Source: Pseudomonadota bacterium (GTDB lineage: Bacteria > Pseudomonadota > Gammaproteobacteria > UBA1113). Taken from it: a stretch of DNA of 64,000 bases. A model generated the notes under the pieces. It ran no database searches and was not told where the DNA came from. It was given only the letters and a program-made list of their open reading frames with translations. The position numbers and the translations under genes are program-made. Numbering within the stretch: position 1 is the stretch's first letter; every line of letters starts with the position of its first letter. Location: NCBI GenBank assembly GCA_021778015.1, contig JAJYCX010000008.1, forward strand, positions 1 through 64,000, in the 5' to 3' direction. Positions 34,886-44,159 of this stretch are shown piece after piece.

Positions 34886-34986
34886 GGTTTCAACTACGAT
34901 CCCGATATTAAAGAATATCCAGACCAACCATTTTGGGCGCCGATTACTTTCCGCGCCCTTTCGGTCGCGGCTCGGTTATAACCCAA

Positions 34987-35673
34987 TTATTTGTGCTGAC
35001 GCAAATCCCATTGCAATACCACCTGCGCAAAGACCTCATCCACCGATAACGTTGTCGTATCGATAATAATGGCATCTTCGGCGGGCTTTAGGGGCGCAAC
35101 AGCACGCGTACGATCGCGCTCGTCTCTTTCGATGATCTGCGCAAAAACGTCCTTTAGAGTAACATTTATTGCTTGCGCAAGCAACTGCCTATGGCGACGT
35201 ATGGCCCTTGCTTCGGGGGAAGCATCTAAAAAAACCTTCAATTGTGCGTCAGGAAAGACCACAGTACCCATATCCCGGCCATCGGCAACCAAACCTTTGG
35301 GTTTACGAAATTGACGCTGACAGTCCAATAAAGCGGCTCGTATAGACGGATGCACCGATAATTGGGAGGCGGCTATGCCTATATGTGGATCTCTAATGCG
35401 CGCCGTAATATCTTCTTTATTTAAAAAAACATGCATTATGCCTTCATCGTCCGTTGAAAACGTCGGTTTTAACGCATTGATAAGACTTAATAAATTATCG
35501 CAATCATCTACAGAAATGCCTGCTTTTTCGGCCGCAAAAGCCACCACGCGGTAAATAGCACCGCTGTCTAACAGATGCCAGCTTAGCTTTTTGGATAATA
35601 AATGCGCTACTGTTCCCTTACCTACCCCTCCTGGTCCATCTATAGTAATCACCGGCGTTGCCGTATTTTGCAT
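34987..35673 (-). CDS. cmk: Cytidylate kinase
   Basis: 228 residues. Phosphorylates CMP/dCMP. The P-loop is GPGGVGKGTVA near residues 12-22; GRDMGTVVFPDA and the lid region with RRHRQL and ERDERDRTRAVAPL are typical. The frame is open up to 35895, but that extension is translated family-A repeat. AGGAG lies 8 nt before the ATG at 35673 (MQNTATPVITIDGPGG), giving the normal length. The upstream partner aroA, common in this cluster, is not here. Confidence 0.95.
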   Translation of the reverse strand: MQNTATPVITIDGPGGVGKGTVAHLLSKKLSWHLLDSGAIYRVVAFAAEKAGISVDDCDNLLSLINALKPTFSTDDEGIMHVFLNKEDITARIRDPHIGIAASQLSVHPSIRAALLDCQRQFRKPKGLVADGRDMGTVVFPDAQLKVFLDASPEARAIRRHRQLLAQAINVTLKDVFAQIIERDERDRTRAVAPLKPAEDAIIIDTTTLSVDEVFAQVVLQWDLRQHK

Positions 35674-35743
35674 AACAATGTCTCCTGAAGCTGCTTTTAT
35701 GCTTGTAATAGGGGGGCATTCTAGCATAAAGTATCTGCATCCT

Positions 35744-35895
35744 GTCATCCTCGACAAGGCCGCGAGGTCGTGGTCGGGGATCCAGGAAAAAACTTGATTT
35801 GAAACTGGATCCCCGATCGGAGCCTGTACTCGGTACTCCGGGTATCGAGGATGACAGCGCTTTGATGCAAAGCTACAGTATTTATTAGATCTCAT
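35744..35895. repeat. Family-A palindromic repeat upstream of cmk
   Basis: GTCATCCTCGACAAGGCCGC (35744) and right arm CTGGATCCCCGATCGG with GTACTCGGTACTCC and GAGGATGAC (to 35856). It keeps an open frame in phase with cmk, extending it by 74 codons without stops, although cmk has its own good start downstream. Confidence 0.85.
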
Positions 35896-35960
35896 ATCTT
35901 TAAATACAAGCAGTATAGATATATACTTTGACAGTCATAATTTAGGAAACCGACTAGACC

Positions 35961-37520
35961 ATGAAAAAAACCTTATCCATAGCAGCCCTTATCATCGCTA
36001 TTATCGCTTGTTTACCCTTGGTTTCAGGCTTAATTGCTAAAAATCGCTTTGAAGCTTTGACTGCCGAGTTACAAGCGAAAAATCCTAATGTACAAATCCA
36101 AAGCCAATATCATTTGGGCTGGTTGTCATCCACGGCTAAGCTCACTTGGGGTACCAGCGCCCCAGAAGCACAATGGCCTGCTATTCAGCATGAAGTGATC
36201 ATTCACCATGGTCCTCTCGCTTTCTTTTACGATGAACAAGGTAAAATGCATTTTTTCTTTGGTATTGCCGTATTGGATGTACGCTTGCCTGAATTCGCTA
36301 AAAGCAGCCTATTCACAATCGATTTCCAAAAGAAGATTTTCAGTGCTCTAGTCCGCATTCCTTTCAATTTGCATTATGCAGTGGATGTCCATGCCGCCCT
36401 ACAGGCCACGATCAACCTTGCCAGCAAACCGATATTGAATCTTAACTTAGATCAACTGCAACTGACTTGTGATTTTACGCACGATTTCAGTCGCGTTAAA
36501 GGCCAACTCTTAGTGCAAAACTTTAATGTCAACGCCGATTCTAGGGGCTATTTAAACATCCCCAGCATACAAGTGGAGATAAACAATCATAGAGAGCAAA
36601 GGGTTTATTTGGGCAATGAAACCATAACTATCCCCAGCATCGATCTATCCATACCGCCTATGCTGCAATTTAAGCTGCAAGACTTTAATTCTGCTTTTGT
36701 AGGTCTGCGTAAAAAGAACGATGTTAGCTACCAAATGACTCTAGAAATAAACAATGCCAACTACGATAATCAAAGTTATGGTCCATTGGGCTTCAATTTT
36801 CAAGTTAACAACTTAAACTTTAAAGTGTTAGCAGAGATAGAAGAAAAAGTTCGGGTCTATGCTAAACAAAGGGCTACACAACCAGAAAATACTGAAGATT
36901 TGCAAAATGCTTTGGCCGAAGATCTTAAGAAATTATTGCCTGGCTTAGTGCAAAATAACACTGAGATCGCTTTGAAACAATTGGATTTATCGGTTCCTAG
37001 CGGCAACTTGCATTCTCAGGGATCCGTGCGTTTTGTGCAATTACCCACTTCTGTAGATAATCTCAGCGCGCTAATGCAAGATATCGAATTGTCTTATCAT
37101 TTAGAACTCAGCAAGAGTTTGGCGCAATCCTTTCTTGTTGATCTCATAGACAGCAATATAGGGATAGCCAATAATAATATTGATCCTACCTCTATTTTAG
37201 GACAATTAGCCAAATTAGGATTGCTGAGAGAAAATAGTGATTCTTATAACGTGGACATTAATATCAAAAAAGGTGCGCCTTATGTGAATCAACAACCTTT
37301 TAATCCATCGATATTACAACAATTGCAAACGGTTGCGGCGCCGCAAGAAGTTTTAACGCCACCGCCAGCGGGTGCAATACCACCCGCCACAATTGCAACA
37401 CCGCAAGCCGCAGTTGCAGCTCCGCAGGCCGCAGTTACAGCTCCGCAGGCCGCAGTTGCAGCTCCGCAGGCCGCGGTTGCAGCTCCGCAGGCGGTTGTGG
37501 GAACACCAGCAAAGCAGTAG
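35961..37520 (+). CDS. DUF945 / YdgA-like protein
   Basis: 519 residues. An N-terminal signal anchor (residues 4-24) leads into a long beta-rich exported domain of the DUF945 family (LVSGLIAKNRFEALTAELQ, YHLGWLSSTAKLTWG). The C-terminal 70 residues are an Ala/Pro/Gln/Val repeat (units near PQAAVAA). These are coded by near-identical 24-nt repeats (37395-37495), so length variation between strains is likely. Function is unknown; DUF945 proteins are periplasmic or inner-membrane anchored. A family-A repeat tail with TATATACT lies just before the gene. Confidence 0.8.
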   Translation: MKKTLSIAALIIAIIACLPLVSGLIAKNRFEALTAELQAKNPNVQIQSQYHLGWLSSTAKLTWGTSAPEAQWPAIQHEVIIHHGPLAFFYDEQGKMHFFFGIAVLDVRLPEFAKSSLFTIDFQKKIFSALVRIPFNLHYAVDVHAALQATINLASKPILNLNLDQLQLTCDFTHDFSRVKGQLLVQNFNVNADSRGYLNIPSIQVEINNHREQRVYLGNETITIPSIDLSIPPMLQFKLQDFNSAFVGLRKKNDVSYQMTLEINNANYDNQSYGPLGFNFQVNNLNFKVLAEIEEKVRVYAKQRATQPENTEDLQNALAEDLKKLLPGLVQNNTEIALKQLDLSVPSGNLHSQGSVRFVQLPTSVDNLSALMQDIELSYHLELSKSLAQSFLVDLIDSNIGIANNNIDPTSILGQLAKLGLLRENSDSYNVDINIKKGAPYVNQQPFNPSILQQLQTVAAPQEVLTPPPAGAIPPATIATPQAAVAAPQAAVTAPQAAVAAPQAAVAAPQAVVGTPAKQ

Positions 37521-37594
37521 CAGCATTTTTTCTAACGCCTAGGATAACTAGCCCAAAGCCATCGTTAACAATGATGGCTTTGGCTCCGCGTATT

Positions 37595-37707
37595 TGTCAT
37601 CCTCGACTACCTGGAGTACCGAGTAGAGGCTCCGGTCGGGGATCCAGTTTCAAATAAAGTTTTTCCTGGATCCCCGACTGCGGCCTCGCGGCCGCGTCGA
37701 GGATGAC
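37595..37707. repeat. Family-A palindromic repeat
   Basis: GTCATCCTCGACTACCTGG with GGTCGGGGATCCAG and its partner CTGGATCCCCGACTGCGG...GAGGATGAC. It lies between the DUF945 gene and the GC-rich tandem repeat. Confidence 0.85.
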
Positions 37708-38097
37708 AACGCTCTGATACAAAGCGCAATAGTGATGGACGGGTGGCACGGTGAGGGGGACCCCGGCGCGCGCAGGCACGAGCACGACGGGGTATCACCG
37801 TTGCCAGGACCCGGCCAGCGATGCATTATAATGAGGATGACAATGCTCTGACGCAAAGCGCAATAGTGATGGACGGGTGGCACGGTGAGGGGGACCCCGG
37901 CGCGCGCAGGCACGAGCACGACGGGGTATCACCGTTGCCAGGACCCGGCCAGCGGTGAATTATAATGCTGAACCCTGGATATAACTGCACAGAGAAAATA
38001 TGCCTGATGTGAATGAACAGAATACAAAGCGTAATAGTCATGGTCGCGTGACGGACCTCGGCCAGCGATGAGTTATAATATTGAACCCTGGATATAG
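37700..38097. repeat. GC-rich tandem repeat, period 134 bp, about 2.5 copies
   Basis: Unit 1 (about 37700-37833) and unit 2 (about 37834-37967) are nearly identical: AGCGCAATAGTGATGGACGG, then a very GC-rich block (GGGGGACCCCGGCGCGCGC) and CCAGGACCCGGCCAGCG, ending in a TTATAAT word. A third, shortened copy follows (38025-38090: AAAGCGTAATAGTCATGG, GGCCAGCGATGAGTTATAAT). The composition differs sharply from the surroundings. No coding capacity is believable. This fills the 587-nt gap before rsmI. Confidence 0.75.
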
Positions 38098-38107
38098 CTA
38101 CAACGAT

Positions 38108-38962
38108 TTAGCCCTTAATCAACAACGCCTTCTCATACACCGGATTCTTAGCCACGCCTAAAATCTCACTCACAATAGCTACGGCTTGTTTTAATGGCAG
38201 CGTGGGTAATAAAATCTTGAGTAAACGCTCTGTTTCTGCATTCACTTCTTCATGTACTGCGCTATCGCCCGCGACCACTAACACAAATTCACCTTTTAAA
38301 GCATGTTCGTCTTTAGCCAAATAATGCTGCACCTCGGCAACTGTACCAAAAACAACGGTTTCATGACGCTTGGTTAATTCACGCAATAACACCATCGCGC
38401 GCGTATCGCCATACACGGCGGCAATGGCATTGACATCATCTTCTACGCGATGCACCGAAGCGTAAAATACCTGTGTTCTGGTTTCATTTTTTAATTGCTG
38501 CAAGCGTGCTTCACGTGCCCCAGCTTTCGCCGGTAAAAAACCTTCAAAAACAAATTGCGCACACGGCATGCCCGCGATGCTCAACGCTGCTATCAATGCC
38601 GAAGGACCGGGAATAGTGATAACCGGTAAATGTTGTTCTTGCAGCACGCGCACTAAGGTAAATCCAGGATCACTGATCAAAGGTGTACCTGCATCGCTGA
38701 CCAAAGCAATGGATTGACCTTCTTTTATTTTCTCAATGATTTTATCTTTTTGCTGCAGTTCATTGTGATCGTGCAACGCCATCAACGGTTTATTGATAGA
38801 AAAATGTTGTAGCAATTGGCGCGTATGGCGCGTGTCTTCCGCAGCAATGAGAGCAACACTGCGCAACACCGTCAATGCTCTTAGTGTAATGTCATCTAAA
38901 TTTCCTATGGGCGTTGCGACTACATATAACCCATTAGGAAACTGTTCTTCATTGCTGGTCAT
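38108..38962 (-). CDS. rsmI: 16S rRNA 2'-O-methyltransferase RsmI
   Basis: 284 residues of the tetrapyrrole-methylase fold. [22 protein letters not shown] (near 12-33), [27 protein letters not shown] and [19 protein letters not shown] are all hallmark blocks. It methylates C1402 of 16S rRNA. Its start lies inside the end of obgE, overlapping 14 nt, so the two are co-transcribed. The downstream edge is a tandem repeat region. Confidence 0.94.
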   Translation of the reverse strand: MTSNEEQFPNGLYVVATPIGNLDDITLRALTVLRSVALIAAEDTRHTRQLLQHFSINKPLMALHDHNELQQKDKIIEKIKEGQSIALVSDAGTPLISDPGFTLVRVLQEQHLPVITIPGPSALIAALSIAGMPCAQFVFEGFLPAKAGAREARLQQLKNETRTQVFYASVHRVEDDVNAIAAVYGDTRAMVLLRELTKRHETVVFGTVAEVQHYLAKDEHALKGEFVLVVAGDSAVHEEVNAETERLLKILLPTLPLKQAVAIVSEILGVAKNPVYEKALLIKG

Positions 38963-39989
38963 TATCCATTAGCTCCTGCGCCAATAACTCATCTAAGCGC
39001 GACATGATATCTTGACATAAACGCGTTGTGCCCTCACCCGTAATAGCAGAAATAGCGTAAATCGGGGTTGCTTCATCCAAGCCTTGTTTCAACTCGGCCA
39101 ATCGCGCTTCTCGTTCTTCTTCTGGCAATAAATCTATTTTATTCAACACCACCCAACATTCTTTGGCTGCCAATTCTGGATTGTGACTTTCTACTTCATG
39201 TCGGATCAATTTTATATTGGCTAAGGGATCACTCCTATCTATAGGCGCTACATCCACTACATGCAATAAAATACGATTGCGCGCTAAATGCCGTAAAAAT
39301 TTATCGCCCAAGCCAGCACCTTCGGCAGCACCTTCGATTAATCCGGGAATATCTGCTACCACAAAACTTTTTAACTCCCCTACTCGCACGACACCCAAAT
39401 GCGGATGCAAAGTGGTAAAAGGATAATCGGCCACTTTAGGTGTAGCCGCGGAAATAGCGCGTATCAGACTGGATTTACCGGCATTGGGTAAACCCAATAA
39501 GCCTACATCGGCTAATAATTTTAATTCTAAGCGCAATGATCGGCGTTCGCCTGGAGTTCCTGGTGTTGTTTTACGTGGCGCACGATTGACACTGCTTTTA
39601 AAACGCGTATTGCCTAAACCGTGAAAACCACCTTGTGCCACCACAACACGTTGGCCTATAGCGACTAAATCGCCTATGCACTCGTCGGTATCGTTATCGT
39701 AAGCCATGGTGCCCACGGGGACTAATAAAATTAAATCCTCGCCGCTTTTGCCACTCTTTTGTTCGCCATGGCCGCGCTCGCCCTTAGACGCAAAATGTTT
39801 ACGCTTATAGCGATAATCCACTAAGGTATTGACGCCACTCGCGGCTTCTAAAATAACGCTGCCACCATCGCCACCATCGCCGCCATCAGGACCGCCTCTA
39901 GGGATATATTTTTCACGTCTAAAGCTCATAGAGCCCACACCACCGTCACCGCCCGCAACTTCAATAACGACCTCATCCACAAATTTCAT
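38949..39989 (-). CDS. obgE: GTPase ObgE/CgtA
   Basis: 346 residues. The glycine-rich Obg domain ([28 protein letters not shown] split over residues 13-42) is followed by the GTPase domain: G1 GLPNAGKS (166-173), [11 protein letters not shown] as switch [10 protein letters not shown] as G3, and NKID. It is a ribosome-associated growth-control GTPase. The C-terminal extension of some Obg proteins is absent. rpmA and rplU, usual upstream partners, are replaced by a ferredoxin-like gene 2 nt away. Confidence 0.95.
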   Translation of the reverse strand: MKFVDEVVIEVAGGDGGVGSMSFRREKYIPRGGPDGGDGGDGGSVILEAASGVNTLVDYRYKRKHFASKGERGHGEQKSGKSGEDLILLVPVGTMAYDNDTDECIGDLVAIGQRVVVAQGGFHGLGNTRFKSSVNRAPRKTTPGTPGERRSLRLELKLLADVGLLGLPNAGKSSLIRAISAATPKVADYPFTTLHPHLGVVRVGELKSFVVADIPGLIEGAAEGAGLGDKFLRHLARNRILLHVVDVAPIDRSDPLANIKLIRHEVESHNPELAAKECWVVLNKIDLLPEEEREARLAELKQGLDEATPIYAISAITGEGTTRLCQDIMSRLDELLAQELMDNDQQ

Positions 39990-39990
39990 T

Positions 39991-40311
39991 CTATTTTTTA
40001 ACCTTTAATTGTAAGCGCTCAACTATCTGCCCTTCTACTACATGTTTTTGTAAAATCTCATCTATATCGGCTTCATTGTGGTAGGTATACCACACGCCTT
40101 CGGGATAAATGACCATCACCGGCCCTTCGCTACAGCGGTCCAAACAGCCCGCGCTATTGATACGACAACGACCAGCCCCAGCCTCGCCCATAGCTCTTAG
40201 CTTCTTCTTGGCATAGGCACGTAAGGCCTCCGATCCAGAAGCGGCACAACATTGCTCGCCATTTTGGCGAAAATTAGTACACATAAAGACGTGTTCGCGA
40301 TAGTAAGACAC
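39991..40311 (-). CDS. Thioredoxin-like (2Fe-2S) ferredoxin
   Basis: 106 residues. [16 protein letters not shown] and [26 protein letters not shown] are the blocks of the 2Fe-2S thioredoxin-like ferredoxins. Likely cluster ligands are Cys11, Cys21 or Cys22, Cys56 and Cys60. The start is a GTG with GGGGG about 5 nt upstream. It is the first gene of the run ferredoxin-obgE-rsmI and diverges from rplY. Electron-transfer partner unknown. Confidence 0.85.
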   Translation of the reverse strand: MSYYREHVFMCTNFRQNGEQCCAASGSEALRAYAKKKLRAMGEAGAGRCRINSAGCLDRCSEGPVMVIYPEGVWYTYHNEADIDEILQKHVVEGQIVERLQLKVKK

Positions 40312-40340
40312 AAAACCCCCTACCTAGCTGCTGTTTTTTC

Positions 40341-40349
40341 TGATACAAT
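40341..40349 (+). promoter_or_regulatory. Extended -10 promoter of rplY
   Basis: TGATACAAT matches the extended -10 consensus, about 130 nt before the rplY ATG. The resulting leader holds two competing hairpins. Confidence 0.5.
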
Positions 40350-40368
40350 GGCCGCCTTTCAAGTATGG

Positions 40369-40447
40369 CCAGGGTTGTGGATTCTAGCATAGAACCGCAT
40401 CAGAATGGTCTATTTGAAGGCAAAAAACCCTGGTCGCGAGGTTTTTT
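40369..40447 (+). promoter_or_regulatory. Possible attenuator in the rplY leader
   Basis: CCAGGGTT (40369-40376) can pair with AACCCTGG (40426-40433). The same region's AAAAAACC (40422-40429) can instead pair with GGTTTTTT (40440-40447), a terminator-like hairpin with a U-run. The two pairings exclude each other, as in attenuators. Thirty nt later the L25 gene begins with GGAG before its ATG. Confidence 0.45.
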
Positions 40448-40477
40448 GTTTAATCAACCGTTTATGGAGCTTAAATT

Positions 40478-41155
40478 ATGACCAGTTCAATCGTTATCAA
40501 CGCAACGCCTAGAGCGGATGTGGGGAAGGGTGCGAGCCGCCGCCTACGTCGCAACAATGGCGTGCCAGCTATCCTGTATGGCGCAAAAAAAGAAGCGCAG
40601 TCCTTATTATTGCAACACCATGAAATCATCAAGGCTTTAGAAAATGAACAGATTTATACGCAGCTGTTCAACTTGAACATCGATGGCAAAATGCATTCCG
40701 TACGTTTGCGTGATATCCAACGCCACGCCTACAAGCCAAAGATTCTGCACATGGATTTTCAACGCATCACGGGTACAGAACGCCTACACGTTAAGGTCCC
40801 ACTGCATTTTATCAATGAAGAAAATTCTCCCGCAGTAAAAGAAGGTGCCATTATCGCACATCAAATCAAGGAAGTGGAAATCATCTGCCCAGCATTGCAT
40901 ATTCCTGCTTTCTTGGAAGTGGACTTAAGCAACTTAGCAGTGGATCAAATTATACATTTGTCTGATTTGAAATTGCCTGCGGATGCAGTCATCGTCGCTT
41001 TAACCCACGGCGAAAGCCACAATCTACCCATCGCAGCAGCACATATGCCTAGAGTGGTCGTAGAGGAAGTGGAAGAAGTGCCGGTTGTAGAAGAAGCTGC
41101 TGCTCCTGAAGGATCTACTGAAGAAGGCGCTGCTGAAGAAGGCAAGAGCGAGTAA
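40478..41155 (+). CDS. rplY: 50S ribosomal protein L25/Ctc
   Basis: 225 residues of the long (Ctc/TL5) form. The N-terminal 5S rRNA-binding domain (GKGASRRLRRNNGVPAILYG near 17-36, LRDIQRHAYKPKILHMDFQRI near 77-97) is followed by the second beta domain. A Glu/Val/Ala-rich acidic tail of about 35 residues completes it. Starts the rplY-pth-ychF series. In many gammaproteobacteria prs precedes it; here prs is 6 kb away. Confidence 0.95.
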   Translation: MTSSIVINATPRADVGKGASRRLRRNNGVPAILYGAKKEAQSLLLQHHEIIKALENEQIYTQLFNLNIDGKMHSVRLRDIQRHAYKPKILHMDFQRITGTERLHVKVPLHFINEENSPAVKEGAIIAHQIKEVEIICPALHIPAFLEVDLSNLAVDQIIHLSDLKLPADAVIVALTHGESHNLPIAAAHMPRVVVEEVEEVPVVEEAAAPEGSTEEGAAEEGKSE

Positions 41156-41175
41156 AAAATTACACTCGTAGTTTG

Positions 41176-41201
41176 TAGGGACGGCTCGCGAGCCGCCCCT
41201 A
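41176..41201. terminator. Hairpin between rplY and pth
   Basis: TAGGG-A-CGGCTCG / CGAGCCG-C-CCCTA, a stem of 12 pairs with one mismatch and almost no loop; resembles the hairpin at 423-445. No T-run, so it may modulate rather than end transcription. Confidence 0.45.
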
Positions 41202-41219
41202 TGAAGAGGAACCTAAACA

Positions 41220-41816
41220 ATGACCGCCATGCAATACCATCCGATTCAGCTGATTGTAGGGCTAGGCAATCCCGGCCCACAATATGCTGCCACACGGCAT
41301 AACGCGGGCTTTTGGTTTCTTGAAACCTTAGCCGAAGAATGCGGCTATACCTTACGCAACGATTCTAAATTTCACGGCCTAGTCGCCAATGGCAAAATCC
41401 AAGGGTTAGAGTGCTTATTGTTACAGCCCAATACTTTTATGAACCACAGCGGTTTAGCCGTCAGCAGTGTGGCTAACTATTATAAAATCAAAGCAGAAAA
41501 TATTTTGGTAGCACATGATGAATTGGATTTAATGTGTGGCGAAGTCAAATTAAAATGGGGCGGCGGTCACGCGGGTCACAATGGCTTACGCGATATTGCA
41601 CAGGCCTTGAAATCACAAAACTTTGCGCGCCTGCGTTTAGGCATAGGCCATCCCGGCCACAAAGACAAAGTTTTAAATTACGTGTTAGGGCAAGCCTCAC
41701 GCAGTGAACGCGATAAAGTAGACGCAGCCATCGCCAGAACATTATCGATTTTACCCAAAGTATTAAGCGGCGATTGGGAAAACGCGGTACAACAATTACA
41801 TACAAAAGAGGGTTAG
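41220..41816 (+). CDS. pth: Peptidyl-tRNA hydrolase
   Basis: 198 residues. GLGNPGPQYAATRHNAGFWFLE contains the catalytic His of the TRHN block, and the family blocks PNTFMNHSG, VAHDELDL and GGHAGHNGLRDI are all present. It recycles peptidyl-tRNA. GAGGAA precedes the ATG. ychF follows 6 nt after the stop, the usual coupling. Confidence 0.96.
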   Translation: MTAMQYHPIQLIVGLGNPGPQYAATRHNAGFWFLETLAEECGYTLRNDSKFHGLVANGKIQGLECLLLQPNTFMNHSGLAVSSVANYYKIKAENILVAHDELDLMCGEVKLKWGGGHAGHNGLRDIAQALKSQNFARLRLGIGHPGHKDKVLNYVLGQASRSERDKVDAAIARTLSILPKVLSGDWENAVQQLHTKEG

Positions 41817-41822
41817 ATAGTT

Positions 41823-42914
41823 ATGGGATTTAAATGTGGCATTGTAGGCTTACCTAATGTAGGTAAATCCACTTTATTTAACGCGTTAACGCGCGCGGGC
41901 ATTGATGCAGCCAATTATCCTTTTTGCACCATCGAACCGAATGTGGGCATAGTGCCATTACCCGATCCACGTTTAGACGCGATTGCAGCCATTATTAAAC
42001 CGCAAAACATTGTGCCTACCGTCATGGAATTTGTAGACATCGCCGGTTTAGTGAAAGGCGCTGCTACAGGCGAAGGTTTAGGCAATCAATTTCTAGCACA
42101 TATACGCGAAACCGATGCCATTGCGCATGTGGTGCGTTGTTTTGAAGATGATAATATTATTCATGTATCCGGACGAGTCGATCCTTTGCACGACATCGCT
42201 ATTATAGACACAGAATTGGCCCTGGCTGACTTAGATACCGTCAATAAAATCCTATTGCGCGTCGCTAAAAATACGCGCAGTGGCAATGCTGAGGCAGTGG
42301 CAGAAGCCGCCTTTCTAGAAAAAATAAAAACGCGTTTAAACGATGGTTTAAGTCTACGTTCGCTGTCTTTAAATGAAGATGAAAAGAAATGGCTCTCGAC
42401 TTATCAACTATTAACCTCTAAGCCTACACTGTATATTGCCAATGTGGCTGAAGATGGCTTCGAAAATAATCCTTTACTAGCTGCTGTGCAAACGCACGCA
42501 CAAAAAGAAGGCGCTTTGGTAGTGCCTGTGTGTGCAGCTATTGAGGCTGAGCTATTAGAATTAAGCGAAGAAGATAAAGCCGAATTTTTAAGCGCTATGG
42601 GTTTGGCCGAAACGGGCTTAAATAGACTTATCACCTGTGGTTATAAATTATTAGGGCTACAAACTTATTTTACTGCGGGCGTTAAAGAAGTCCGTGCTTG
42701 GACTATCTGTGTAGGCGATAGTGCTCCTAAGGCTGCTGGTCGCATACACAGCGACTTCGAACGCGGTTTTATCCGCGCCGAAGTCATTGCCTACGACGAT
42801 TTTATCACCTACAAGGGTGAACAAGGTGCTAAATTAGCGGGTAAGTTGCGCGTAGAAGGTAAAGACTATATAGTACGTGATGGCGATGTGATGCATTTCT
42901 TGTTTAATGTGTAA
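41823..42914 (+). CDS. ychF: Ribosome-binding ATPase YchF
   Basis: 363 residues. P-loop GLPNVGKS (9-16), [25 protein letters not shown] as G3/switch II, and NVAEDGF in place of the GTP-specific NKxD, which explains ATP preference. The C-terminal TGS domain ends [11 protein letters not shown]. Same operon as pth. Confidence 0.96.
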   Translation: MGFKCGIVGLPNVGKSTLFNALTRAGIDAANYPFCTIEPNVGIVPLPDPRLDAIAAIIKPQNIVPTVMEFVDIAGLVKGAATGEGLGNQFLAHIRETDAIAHVVRCFEDDNIIHVSGRVDPLHDIAIIDTELALADLDTVNKILLRVAKNTRSGNAEAVAEAAFLEKIKTRLNDGLSLRSLSLNEDEKKWLSTYQLLTSKPTLYIANVAEDGFENNPLLAAVQTHAQKEGALVVPVCAAIEAELLELSEEDKAEFLSAMGLAETGLNRLITCGYKLLGLQTYFTAGVKEVRAWTICVGDSAPKAAGRIHSDFERGFIRAEVIAYDDFITYKGEQGAKLAGKLRVEGKDYIVRDGDVMHFLFNV

Positions 42915-42925
42915 TAGGGACAGCA

Positions 42926-43417
42926 ATGGAAAAAACAATCGAACTCTTAGCCCCAATCCAACTCGTAGGCATTACGGCCAGAACCAATAATGCGGCAGAA
43001 ATGAATTCCGCCATAGGGAAAATTGGCCCTACCCTACAACGTTATTTTCAGAACAACTTAGCCGCAAAGATCAATTCCCGTAAAAAACCTGGCACGACTT
43101 ATTGCGTCTACACGGATTATGAAAGCGATTGTAATGGCGATTACACTTATTTTGTAGGTGAAGCCGTTACTACTTTGGATGAAGTGGATCCCAGTCTTGA
43201 AACTAAACTTATCCCCGCACAACGTTATATAAAATTCACCACTGATCCCGGACCCATGCCCGCAGTATGCATAGAACTGTGGCAGAAAATATGGACCATG
43301 ACCGATGCAGACTTAGGCGGTACACGCGCTTATGTTGCCGATTTCGAAGTATACGATGAACGTAGTCACGACCCACAAAATGCAGTCTTGGATATCTATA
43401 TCGGTATTTTAAATTAA
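42926..43417 (+). CDS. GyrI-like / AraC effector-binding domain protein
   Basis: 163 residues, a single GyrI-like small-molecule binding domain: VGITARTNNAAEMNSAIGKIGPTLQRYF near the N-terminus, YCVYTDYESDCNGDYTYFVGEAV, RYIKFTTDPGPMPAVCIELWQKIW and a final acidic VLDIYIGIL. No DNA-binding part. It could bind a toxic small molecule or act as a hydrolase like some family members. It lies 11 nt after ychF and 14 nt before lolB, so all are probably co-transcribed. Confidence 0.75.
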   Translation: MEKTIELLAPIQLVGITARTNNAAEMNSAIGKIGPTLQRYFQNNLAAKINSRKKPGTTYCVYTDYESDCNGDYTYFVGEAVTTLDEVDPSLETKLIPAQRYIKFTTDPGPMPAVCIELWQKIWTMTDADLGGTRAYVADFEVYDERSHDPQNAVLDIYIGILN

Positions 43418-43431
43418 AAAGGAGTTTTACC

Positions 43432-44040
43432 ATGCGTAAGAATATAGTATTAAGCCTGATACTGTTAGCACTACTCAGTGCTTGTGCCACTCAAGTACCC
43501 TTAGCTACCCCCACCGTACAAAATCAACAATCGTGGACTGAACGTCAAAGCACGCTGAATCAATTAACCCGCTGGCACAATCAAGGCGCCTTGGCCATAC
43601 AAACGGCTAAAAGCAACGACACCATGCAATTTGATTGGCAATTACAAAGCGAAAATGACTATAGCCTACGCTTTATAGGCCCTGTAGGTACGGGTTATGG
43701 CACCTTAAAAACAACCCCTACTCAAAGCACTTATTTTGCCCCTAAAGGTAAAACCTATACCGACAGTAATGCCACAGCATTATTAAACAAAGTCACTGGT
43801 TGGCAATTACCTGTAAACGACCTCTACTATTGGGCACGCGGTTTACCTGCACCGGGCGGTGCTCCAACTTTGCAATTTGATGCTAGCCATAGCCATTTAA
43901 CGAGCTTACAACAAGATGGTTTCAATGTCGTATTCCAGCATTATTCTGGAGTCGGCAAGCTAGATCTGCCCAGTAGCTTGTTGATACAAAATGCAGACGT
44001 AAAAGTGAAAATCGTCATCACGCGCTGGCAGTTGGATTAA
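43432..44040 (+). CDS. lolB: Outer-membrane lipoprotein receptor LolB
   Basis: 202 residues. Lipoprotein signal with lipobox LLSAC (Cys18). Mature part: WHNQGALAIQTAKSNDTMQFDWQL, YSLRFIGPVGTGYGTLK, and the family block VNDLYYWARGLPAPGG (near 122-137). It receives lipoproteins from LolA and inserts them into the outer membrane. ispE, which usually follows lolB, is absent; a repeat hairpin ends the operon. Confidence 0.88.
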   Translation: MRKNIVLSLILLALLSACATQVPLATPTVQNQQSWTERQSTLNQLTRWHNQGALAIQTAKSNDTMQFDWQLQSENDYSLRFIGPVGTGYGTLKTTPTQSTYFAPKGKTYTDSNATALLNKVTGWQLPVNDLYYWARGLPAPGGAPTLQFDASHSHLTSLQQDGFNVVFQHYSGVGKLDLPSSLLIQNADVKVKIVITRWQLD

Positions 44041-44051
44041 TTAAATGAACC

Positions 44052-44086
44052 CTCCAGTATGTCGAATAAAATACGACATACTGGAG
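44052..44086. terminator. Hairpin after lolB, duplicated at 45654
   Basis: CTCCAGTATGTCG / CGACATACTGGAG, 13-bp perfect stem, 9-nt loop. The same sequence (CTCCAGTATGT...ACATACTGGAG) recurs at 45654-45684, on the far side of the CaaX gene. Confidence 0.6.
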
Positions 44087-44159
44087 AAAAGCGTATTCAT
44101 ATTCATTACGCGAAATTGAAACATTACAATGCGTCAGAGCTGCTCATGAATACCGCCAT

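Noticed and set aside
37597..38041. Several overlapping minus-strand frames sharing Arg/Ala/Pro-rich segments
   Set aside because: They arise from the family-A repeat and the GC-rich tandem repeat, duplicate one another and lack ribosome sites.
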